Both the position numbers and the translations under genes were made by a program. The notes under the pieces were generated by a model. The model was not told the DNA's origin. It ran no database searches and saw nothing but the letters and a program-made list of their open reading frames with translations. From Candidatus Ozemibacter sibiricus (lineage in GTDB: Bacteria; Muiribacteriota; Ozemobacteria; Ozemobacterales; Ozemobacteraceae), in contig QOQW01000035.1 in NCBI GenBank assembly GCA_003327425.1, forward strand, positions 1 to 39,802: a stretch of DNA of 39,802 nt. Direction: 5' to 3'. Position 1 is the stretch's first letter; every line of letters starts with the position of its first letter. Below are positions 8,358 through 15,042 of this stretch, piece by piece.

Positions 8358-9968
8358 TCACGCCTGAATGATCTTCAGAGCCAACGTCCGCAGCTCGCGG
8401 TCGTTGGTCTGGCCTTTGGGCACGAACCGGGCGATCACCGCGGCCTCCAGGTCGCGCAGGAAACGAGGCAGCCAGGTCGGCGGCGTCGGTTGCAGGCCCG
8501 TCAGGAAGGCCTGTTCGAAATCGTGCTCGCCCAGACTCTGTTGCAGGTGCTGCCGCGCCACTCCCAGGAAGAAATAGGCCCGAGCCGCCAGACCCGGCGA
8601 TGACAGGGCCGCCTGCAGATGTCGGAGAGCCTCTTCCGACTTGCCGTTGCTGATCAGCACCAGCCCCGTCACATAGCAGAACCAGGGCACGGTGGCCCGA
8701 CGGACCAGAGCCAGCAAGCGGCCTTCCTCCGTCGTGATCTCGCCGCCCAGGCCGCGCCAGAGCAAGCGCACCATGTCGGCCAGCATCTTGAACGAAAAGC
8801 GGTCGATCAGGGCGTCGAACATGCGCCAGGCCGCCACGAACGCAGCTAGGCCGCCCACCCCGACCAGGGCCATGGCCAAGAACAGCCACGGATGGCCATT
8901 CACATAGCACCGCCAGAAGAAGCCCCACGATCGGCCCGCCTGCGCCGCGACCGCAGCGGCCTTCAGATATTCACCCTTTCCCGCCAGAGCTTCACTCACA
9001 TTCGCCAGCACCTGCTGCCGGGAGAACCTTTTCCTCTCGTCGAACAGGAAGCGAGTGGCCAAGGTTGAAGCTGCCGTAGAGGAGGCGGTCGCCCGAGAAC
9101 CAGCCTCGGACTGACGGAGCTGCCAGCGTTCGACCTGCGGCCATTTTTTGAGGAGGGTCAGGAAATCGGCGATGGCCAAATCGAAACGTCGAGCCCCCAA
9201 ATAGGCAAGCCCCCGGCGGTAGACCCAACTCCAGTGTTCGGGATTCCGGCGCAGAAGAGCGGTGTGCCAATCGATGGCACGTTCATACTCCCCGGCCGAT
9301 AGACAAGTTTCAGCATTGAGCAACATATCCCTCAAGTAGCGATCGGTCGCGATCTGCTCGCGCAGCTCCATTGCCTGCTTGAATTGCGGGTCACGCTCGA
9401 GGGCCCGGGTGATGAAATCCATAGCTTGCTCAAGATTGTCGCTGTCGTAGGCAGCTTTGGCCCGATTGAACAGGTCGCGCGCCGAGAGCGCCGCGAGATC
9501 GAAGGAACGACCGGTATCCGGCGCGATGACGATCCCTTGCTCCCGGTATTTCTGGACGGTCTTGGCCACGTTCTCCATGGCTTGCAGACCGGCTTTGGCT
9601 TCGGGATGATCGGGGATGAGCTTGAGCACATAGCGATACTCCTGCATGGCGCGAGGAGGATCGGTGCGGGAGTAGAATTCGGCCGCCTTCAGGTGGTCGG
9701 CGGCCTCCTGGTTGATGGTTTCCATCAAGGTCTTTTCGTAGTCGAGCAGTTCCGGGTCTTCGGGGTCGGTCGTTTTCGCCTGCCGGAAGTAGTTCATGGC
9801 CGACAGCGCGTTCTTGTTCTTGAGGGCGGTCCTGGATTTTTCGAGGAAGGCCGCCCCCTGCGGCGACAGGGCCTGCACCAGGCTGCTTCCTCCCGCCGCG
9901 AGGACGAAGAAGAAGGCGAGAAGGCCCGCGAGCATGCTTCGGAGCAACGAATGGGTACCCTTGGCCAT
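8358..9968 (-). CDS. Membrane TPR-repeat protein heading the pilin operon
   Basis: A 536-residue protein. An N-terminal signal or anchor (SMLAGLLAFFFVLAAGGSS) is followed by TPR-like helical repeats to about residue 250 (for example AMNYFRQAKTTDPEDPELLD and AMQEYRYVLKLIPDHPEAKA), a linker, a transmembrane helix near 353-378 (WLFLAMALVGVGGLAAFVAAW) and a C-terminal part with one more TPR-like unit (ALRHLQAALSSPGLAARAYF). TPRs usually scaffold protein complexes; assembly of the pilus proteins downstream is a reasonable guess. The ATG at 9968 is used because it places the signal at the N-terminus; the longer frame to 10148 would run across the aldolase promoter. It is the first gene of the minus operon, 26 nt before the secreted protein. 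A TACCAT hexamer lies 6 nt before the ATG, without a convincing -35. Confidence 0.82.
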   Translation of the reverse strand: MAKGTHSLLRSMLAGLLAFFFVLAAGGSSLVQALSPQGAAFLEKSRTALKNKNALSAMNYFRQAKTTDPEDPELLDYEKTLMETINQEAADHLKAAEFYSRTDPPRAMQEYRYVLKLIPDHPEAKAGLQAMENVAKTVQKYREQGIVIAPDTGRSFDLAALSARDLFNRAKAAYDSDNLEQAMDFITRALERDPQFKQAMELREQIATDRYLRDMLLNAETCLSAGEYERAIDWHTALLRRNPEHWSWVYRRGLAYLGARRFDLAIADFLTLLKKWPQVERWQLRQSEAGSRATASSTAASTLATRFLFDERKRFSRQQVLANVSEALAGKGEYLKAAAVAAQAGRSWGFFWRCYVNGHPWLFLAMALVGVGGLAAFVAAWRMFDALIDRFSFKMLADMVRLLWRGLGGEITTEEGRLLALVRRATVPWFCYVTGLVLISNGKSEEALRHLQAALSSPGLAARAYFFLGVARQHLQQSLGEHDFEQAFLTGLQPTPPTWLPRFLRDLEAAVIARFVPKGQTNDRELRTLALKIIQA

Positions 9969-10010
9969 GCTTCCATGGTAGCACAAGTCTGGCCTCGGAA
10001 GGGAGGTTCT

Positions 10011-10039
10011 TTGACAAAGGGGGAGGGGTTTGCTAGACT
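10011..10039 (+). promoter_or_regulatory. Housekeeping promoter of the aldolase gene
   Basis: TTGACA at 10011-10016, 17-nt spacer, TAGACT at 10034-10039, with a TGC extended -10 element directly before it. Transcription should start near 10046, giving a leader of about 105 nt. This is one of the best sigma-70-type matches in the window and faces away from the divergent pilin operon. Confidence 0.8.
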
Positions 10040-10150
10040 GGCGCCGGCGGCGGGCAGGAGCAGCGCCGATCTCGCTTCGCCTCAACGATTTCCCGCCCCG
10101 AGAGGGCCTCCTGGCCGCGGCCGCCACCATTCCAACTTGGGAGGTCACCC

Positions 10151-11095
10151 ATGCCGCTGGTCACCAGCAAAGAACTGTTCAAGCGCGCGTACAACGAGCA
10201 TTTCGCGTTGGGCGCTTTCAACGTCAACAACATGGAGATCATCCAGGGCATCTTCGAAGCGGCCATCGCCGAGAAGGCCCCCCTCATCATCCAGGTCTCG
10301 GCCGGCGCCCGCAAATACGCCCGCCACGAGTATCTGATCCACCTGATCCAGGCCTCGCTCGAGATGGCCAAGGCGTCGGGCGTCGATCTGCCGGTGGTGC
10401 TGCACCTCGATCACGGGGAAGACTTCGAGATCTGCAAGAAATGCATCGACGGCGGGTTCACCTCGGTGATGATCGACGGCTCCAAGCATCCCTTCGAGGA
10501 AAACGTCCGGCTGACCAAACAGGTCGTCGACTACGCCCACCCCCGCGGCGTCGTGGTCGAAGCCGAGCTGGGTCGGCTGGCCGGCGTCGAGGACAACATT
10601 AAAGTCGATGCCAAGGATTCGTCCTACACCGACCCGAAGCAAGCCAAGGAGTTCGTCGAACGCACCGGCTGCGATTCGCTGGCGGTGGCGATCGGCACCA
10701 GCCACGGCGCCTACAAGTTCAAAGGCGATCCCAAACTCGACTTCCAGCGCCTGGCCGAGATCGAAAAGCTGCTGCCGGGGTTCCCGCTGGTTCTGCATGG
10801 CGCCAGCTCGGTGCCCGAAGACCTGGTCGCCATCTGCAACAAGTACGGCGGCAAGATCGAAGGGTCGAAAGGCGTGCCCGAGGAGATGATCACCCAGGCC
10901 AGCAAAGGCGGAGTCTGCAAGGTCAACATCGATACCGATCTGCGCCTGGCCTTGACCGGCGCCATCCGCAAGGTGTTCGCCGAGAACCCGGGCGAGTTCG
11001 ACCCCCGCAAATACCTGGGCCCCGCTCGCGACGCCATCAAGCAGGTGGTCATCCGCAAGCTGAAGGTGCTGGGCTGCACCGGCAAAGCCGTCTGA
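10151..11095 (+). CDS. fba: Class II fructose-1,6-bisphosphate aldolase
   Basis: A 314-residue zinc aldolase that interconverts fructose-1,6-bisphosphate with dihydroxyacetone phosphate and glyceraldehyde-3-phosphate in glycolysis and gluconeogenesis. Key residues: catalytic Asp87 and zinc His88 in HLDHGE, metal-site Glu138 in VEAELG, zinc His185 in TSHGAYK and zinc His216 in LHGASS, and the substrate phosphate site NIDTD at 259-263. Length is normal for the family. GGGAGG at 10139-10144 lies 6 nt before the ATG. It is monocistronic behind its own promoter and is followed by a GC-rich intergenic stretch. Cytoplasmic. Related tagatose-bisphosphate aldolases share the motifs, but general glycolytic use is more likely with no sugar-catabolic neighbours. 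Confidence 0.96.
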   Translation: MPLVTSKELFKRAYNEHFALGAFNVNNMEIIQGIFEAAIAEKAPLIIQVSAGARKYARHEYLIHLIQASLEMAKASGVDLPVVLHLDHGEDFEICKKCIDGGFTSVMIDGSKHPFEENVRLTKQVVDYAHPRGVVVEAELGRLAGVEDNIKVDAKDSSYTDPKQAKEFVERTGCDSLAVAIGTSHGAYKFKGDPKLDFQRLAEIEKLLPGFPLVLHGASSVPEDLVAICNKYGGKIEGSKGVPEEMITQASKGGVCKVNIDTDLRLALTGAIRKVFAENPGEFDPRKYLGPARDAIKQVVIRKLKVLGCTGKAV

Positions 11096-11113
11096 GCCGC
11101 CACGGCCAGGCGA

Positions 11114-11140
11114 CCGGCCCGTGGCCGGCGGTCCGCTTCT
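11114..11140 (+). terminator. Possible weak terminator after the aldolase gene
   Basis: CCGGCC-CGT-GGCCGG (11114-11128) forms a 6-bp perfect stem 18 nt after the fba stop and is followed by a pyrimidine-rich tract (CTTCTTCTTCC) without a true T-run. Weak evidence. Confidence 0.3.
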
Positions 11141-11205
11141 TCTTCCGCCGCCGCGGGTCGGGTCGCCCCTGGTCTGACCACCCAACCGGAAGGGACCCCA
11201 CCGAC

Positions 11206-11805
11206 ATGCCGCTCCGCCATCCAGTTTCCAGCCCCTGGTCGACCTTGCCGCTGGCCAGGGAAAAAGGGGCGGCCGCGCCGGCTCCTCCATCCCGCGGCCG
11301 AGGCCTGCGACGATCGGTCGGGGCGGGCTTCCTCGCCGTTCTCTTGTTGTTGACCACCGGATGCGGCGGAGGGGGAGGGGGCGGAGAGGGCGGCGGCACG
11401 GGCATCGACCCGGTCGAGACCGAGGTTCGGGCCGCCCTCGACGTTTTCCAGGCCGCCGTTCAGAACGAGAACCTCACGCAGGCCCGAGGCAGCCTGTCTC
11501 CTTCGCTGCGCTATTTCCGCGCCGGGGTCTCGGGCTGGGAAGACCATACGGCCTTCCTCGATCGGCTGGCGGCGTTCTTCGACTCCGCCACCCTTCTGGC
11601 CTTCGACCTGCGCAACCTGGGTGTGAGCCCGGGGGGCGAAACCGCCGCCACCGCGCGCGGCACCCTGGTCTGCCGCTATCAGGATGCTGGCGGCACCACC
11701 CGTGAACTCACCGAAGAGGTCGAGCTGCAGTTCGAGCGGGTCGAGACCTGGCAGATCACCTCGCTCTCACGCTTCAACCTGGCCGGCATGGCCTTCCCGC
11801 CTTGA
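11206..11805 (+). CDS. Predicted lipoprotein of unknown function
   Basis: A 199-residue protein. After a long polar start, the stretch FLAVLLLLTTGC forms a lipoprotein signal, with the lipobox Cys followed by a glycine-rich linker (GGGGGGGEGGG), a frequent tether between lipid anchor and domain. The remaining ~130 residues (LDVFQAAVQNENLTQARGSL onward) resemble the general helix-plus-curved-sheet layout of NTF2/SnoaL-like domains, but I see no diagnostic motif. The ATG at 11206 leaves about 35 residues before the hydrophobic core, longer than usual; a TTG at 11245 is an alternative start. It opens a plus-strand block of envelope or scaffold proteins and sits 38 nt before the next gene. Confidence 0.72.
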   Translation: MPLRHPVSSPWSTLPLAREKGAAAPAPPSRGRGLRRSVGAGFLAVLLLLTTGCGGGGGGGEGGGTGIDPVETEVRAALDVFQAAVQNENLTQARGSLSPSLRYFRAGVSGWEDHTAFLDRLAAFFDSATLLAFDLRNLGVSPGGETAATARGTLVCRYQDAGGTTRELTEEVELQFERVETWQITSLSRFNLAGMAFPP

Positions 11806-11842
11806 GCCCGCCGGCTGCTTCCCGCCCCCGCCGTTTCCGCCT

Positions 11843-13294
11843 ATGATCCCTGCCACCCTCGAGCAACGTGCCGGTTGTGTTGTGATCGCCTTGCGACCCG
11901 AGGGCGGTCTGCTATCCTGGCAGGATTGGATGTGCGATACCATCGCCCTGCTGGGCGTTCCCGCCGCGAACGACACCCCGGCGCTCGTGGTGTTCTCCTA
12001 CCGCACCGGGGCGGTCCTGGCCAGATGCCGGCTGCCGGCTGGCGATCTGGACACCCTGGCCGGAGCGCACCGGTACGTCCTGACCGCCGCCGAGCTGGAG
12101 GGCCCTCTCCAACTCGAAGGATCGATCTGCAAGCTCGAGCCGATCGATCTCACCGGAGGGATCTATGCCGGCATCCAGCTCCAGGCGGCCGGGCAGCCGG
12201 CCGAGGCCCTGCCGCTCTACGCGCGGGCCCTGGCCGCCGCCGACGGCCTGCCCCGGGTGCGGTGCCTGATGGCGGCCTGCCACCGCCTCGAGCACCGATT
12301 CGATCTGGCCGAGCGCCTCTATCAGGAAGAATGCGAGCGGTTTCCCCAGTTCCCTGACGCGTTCGCCCAGCTCGGCATCCTGTACCAGCAGACCGACCGG
12401 ACCCACCTGGCGCGCACCATGTTCGAACAGGCGCTCGAACGCGACATGTTCTGCCTGAACGCCCTTTTGCACCTGAGCCGGCTGCTGATGGGGCAGCCCG
12501 GCACGCCGCCCCGCATGATCGGTCCGCTCACCCATCGGCTGGCGGTCGGGTTCGGCGACCTGCCCATCGTCCAGGAACATCTGCAGAAGCTGGCCGAAGC
12601 CGCCGGCCTGTCGCCGATCGAGTTCGCCGCGCGCACCCGCGCCGAGGCCGGGCTGGTGGCCAATCCCACCCTGCTGCGCCTGATGAAGCGGCTGGAAAGC
12701 CTGCGGCTGAACGGGGCGGGGCTGGCCGCCTTGCGCGGCTACGCCCATCTGCTCGAGCAGAGCGCCGATACCCATCTGGCCGGGTTCTTCCAGCACTGGG
12801 TCACCCGTCGCCTCGCCCTGTTCCCGGCCCTGCTGCCCGGGTTCCTGCAAACCGCGTTCGACGCCGGCCGGCAGGAGCTGGCCGCACGCTATCCCGGGCT
12901 CGGCCAGGCCGCGTCCCCGACCGAGCCGGGCAGCGGCGCCCCCACCGCGCTGAGTCGCGACGAGTTCTACCTGCTGGCCCTCGAAGAGGTCCTCCTCGAC
13001 GGGCAGATCACGCCGACCGAGCAGGCCCTGCTGGCCCGCCTGCGGGGCGCCCTGCGCCTCGACGAGGCCCAGCATCAGAAGCTGTTCGCCCGGGCCGCCG
13101 CCCTGGCCGGCCAGACGCTGGCCGATCGCGGCACCGATTTCGATCCGGTCCGCTTCATGCGCAAGCTGATCCTGGCCATCACCCGCGACCAGCGGGTCGA
13201 AGCCCAGGAGCGCACCTTCCTCGACCTGGCCCGGGAAGCCCTCCAGCTCACCCCGGACACCCTTACCTCGATTCTCGCGGAGGTCAACCGATGA
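11843..13294 (+). CDS. TPR protein with C-terminal TerB-like domain
   Basis: A 483-residue cytoplasmic protein without a signal peptide. Residues about 110-250 hold TPR-like pairs (AGQPAEALPLYARALAAADG, HRFDLAERLYQEECERFPQF, TDRTHLARTMFEQALERDMF). The C-terminal ~110 residues (EFYLLALEEVLLDGQITPTE and the repeat-like KLILAITRDQRVEAQERTFL) resemble the two-helix acidic units of TerB/tellurite-resistance-type domains: a hydrophobic helix, then D-G/D-x-x-x-x-x-E. This is pattern-based. Start choice is open: ATG 11843 has no Shine-Dalgarno, whereas ATG 11930 has AGGA 4 nt away, and third-position GC is visibly lower before 11930. The next gene overlaps as ATGA. Function unknown; a scaffold role is likely. 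Confidence 0.72.
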   Translation: MIPATLEQRAGCVVIALRPEGGLLSWQDWMCDTIALLGVPAANDTPALVVFSYRTGAVLARCRLPAGDLDTLAGAHRYVLTAAELEGPLQLEGSICKLEPIDLTGGIYAGIQLQAAGQPAEALPLYARALAAADGLPRVRCLMAACHRLEHRFDLAERLYQEECERFPQFPDAFAQLGILYQQTDRTHLARTMFEQALERDMFCLNALLHLSRLLMGQPGTPPRMIGPLTHRLAVGFGDLPIVQEHLQKLAEAAGLSPIEFAARTRAEAGLVANPTLLRLMKRLESLRLNGAGLAALRGYAHLLEQSADTHLAGFFQHWVTRRLALFPALLPGFLQTAFDAGRQELAARYPGLGQAASPTEPGSGAPTALSRDEFYLLALEEVLLDGQITPTEQALLARLRGALRLDEAQHQKLFARAAALAGQTLADRGTDFDPVRFMRKLILAITRDQRVEAQERTFLDLAREALQLTPDTLTSILAEVNR

Positions 13295-13896
13295 CACCAC
13301 GGACATCCCCCCCCAAGGAAATCTCTTCCCACGATCGCGAACTGATGAAGCTGGTCGACCAGTACCTCCGCGAGGAGGACTACCGGTTCCACTTCATCGC
13401 CGACGACTGCATCGAGATGTACCTGCAAGGGAAGCATCTGACCATGCGCATGCTGATCTACTCCCACAACCGCCATCTGGTCGTGCGGGTCCCCGCCTTC
13501 ATCCGCGGCGTGGAGATGCGCCGGTCCGATCTGCTGCTCGAGCTGATGGGCCTGATGAACGAGTTCTTCGACATCCGGTTCGAACTGTCCCCCGACGGTC
13601 ACAGCCTGTCGGCCGCCAGCAACCACATCGTCGAAGACGGCCATGTGACCAAGGCCCAGTTCATGCAGGCCCTGATGGTCGTGGCCTACATGGTCGACGA
13701 GAATTACCCCCGCTTTTTGAAGATCTTGTATGGACAAGCGGCCCCGATCGAGGCCTTCGGCACCAAGCCCGGGCCCATCGCGGCCCCGGATGGCGATTCG
13801 CCTGACGAGCCGGCCGATTCCCCCGACGGAGAAGAAGATGAACCTGCCGAAGAAAGCCCGGTGACCGCCGGCCCCACCAAACCCAAGCTCAATTAG
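13291..13896 (+). CDS. YbjN-like protein (type III chaperone-like fold)
   Basis: A 201-residue cytoplasmic protein. Residues about 15-150 resemble YbjN-domain proteins: an N-terminal helix, a strand-rich segment (MRMLIYSHNRHLVVRVP), and the ending SLSAASNHIVEDGHVTKAQF followed by a long helix (FMQALMVVAYMVDENYPRFL). The fold is that of type III secretion chaperones and is used for protein binding. The last 45 residues are an acidic, proline-rich disordered tail. It overlaps the TPR-TerB-like gene by 4 nt (ATGA), so the two products probably act together, perhaps as a chaperone or adaptor pair. The assignment is from overall pattern, with moderate certainty. Confidence 0.7.
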   Translation: MTPRTSPPKEISSHDRELMKLVDQYLREEDYRFHFIADDCIEMYLQGKHLTMRMLIYSHNRHLVVRVPAFIRGVEMRRSDLLLELMGLMNEFFDIRFELSPDGHSLSAASNHIVEDGHVTKAQFMQALMVVAYMVDENYPRFLKILYGQAAPIEAFGTKPGPIAAPDGDSPDEPADSPDGEEDEPAEESPVTAGPTKPKLN

Positions 13897-13922
13897 GCCC
13901 TGCGAGAGGAGGAGAACCGCAC

Positions 13923-15032
13923 ATGAGCCGAACCCGCCCGCGCCTGCCCTGGATGGCCGTCCTCCTGCTGGCCGCCGCCAGCCACGCCGCCCTCGCCGCC
14001 ACGACCCAGATCCCGCCCTGGTATACGCTGACCGCCACCCTGGAGGCCCCGCCCCAGATCAAGGTCCCGGTCGTCGCCAAGGTCACGGTCGGGGCTCCTC
14101 TCGTCGACCTGCAGGATCTGGAGATCGTCCTGGTCCCGCCCGCCGGCTGGGCCGGCACCGCCACGCCCAGCCAACGGCTGGACCGTCTGGCCGCCGGGGA
14201 AACCCGGACCCTGTCGTTCACCCTGACCCCCACCGGACCTGTCGCGCACGGCTCGATCGTCGTCTTCCTGCGCACCCCGGTGCCCAAAGGGGCCATCCAG
14301 GAGGCCTTGCGCGCCACGATGGGGGAAGACGGCCCGGCGATGGCCGAGCGGGTGGCGGCCTGGCCGGCCCACGGCGAGGGGATCACCGAGATCGCCTTTT
14401 CCCTTCTCCCCGAAGAAAGTTTCTATCCGCTGACCGGCGATATGTGGACCACCTATGACGACCGGCTGAAGAAAGAGCCGGCGCTGCGCGGGCCGGTGCT
14501 GTTCCGCGAGGCCGTGGTGACCCCCTTCCAGGCCCAGACCGACGTCGACATGCACGACCGCCTGACCGGGCTGCTGCAGACCGATCCCACCCTCGCCGGC
14601 ACCCTCGAAGCCCAGGGCATCGATCTCGCCCGCAAACGCCAGGATCTGCTGCTGGGCCTGTATGTGCTGGCCACCGAAGCCTATCTGAAAGGCGAGACGG
14701 CGACCGCCCAGTCGTTCCTCGCCCGGCTCCAGAACGAGCTCGCCCAGGCCCCGCCCGCCGTGGGGCAGGCGCTGCAGATTCCGGCGGGCAACCTGCGCGG
14801 GCTGCTGCAGTGGTCCATGGGCGACCGCAAAGCCGCCGAGGAAACCCTGCGGGCCACCTTCTACCGGGACCGCAAAGCCCCGGTCCAGCGGTATCTGTTG
14901 CGCAATCTCGGCTTGCTGATGCTGGAGAAGGGCGATCAGACCACAGCCCGCGAGATGTTCCGGCTGGCGCTCGAGCTGAAACCGGCCTATACGCTGCTGC
15001 AGGAGGAGTATGCCCGCCTGAAGAAACCCTGA
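13923..15032 (+). CDS. Secreted TPR-containing protein
   Basis: A 369-residue exported protein. A signal peptide (MAVLLLAAASHAALA, cleavage near ALAATT) is followed by a beta-rich domain of about 100 residues (LTATLEAPPQIKVPVVAKVT; LAAGETRTLSFTLTPTGPVA) resembling immunoglobulin-like/bacterial NEAT-type adhesion folds only in general character. A helical C-terminal half follows with TPR-like units (AEETLRATFYRDRKAPVQRY and ATAQSFLARLQNELAQAPPA, ending ARLKKP). AGGAGGAG at 13907-13914, 8 nt before the ATG, is a strong ribosome site. It sits 26 nt after the YbjN-like gene and 10 nt before the HEAT-repeat gene. Likely periplasmic; function unknown. Confidence 0.75.
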   Translation: MSRTRPRLPWMAVLLLAAASHAALAATTQIPPWYTLTATLEAPPQIKVPVVAKVTVGAPLVDLQDLEIVLVPPAGWAGTATPSQRLDRLAAGETRTLSFTLTPTGPVAHGSIVVFLRTPVPKGAIQEALRATMGEDGPAMAERVAAWPAHGEGITEIAFSLLPEESFYPLTGDMWTTYDDRLKKEPALRGPVLFREAVVTPFQAQTDVDMHDRLTGLLQTDPTLAGTLEAQGIDLARKRQDLLLGLYVLATEAYLKGETATAQSFLARLQNELAQAPPAVGQALQIPAGNLRGLLQWSMGDRKAAEETLRATFYRDRKAPVQRYLLRNLGLLMLEKGDQTTAREMFRLALELKPAYTLLQEEYARLKKP

Positions 15033-15042
15033 GCCTGAGGCC

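Noticed and set aside
8341-8928. N-terminal extension of the large secreted protein up to 8928
   Set aside because: The extension overlaps the TPR gene in another frame; the signal peptide and ribosome site fix the start at 8331.
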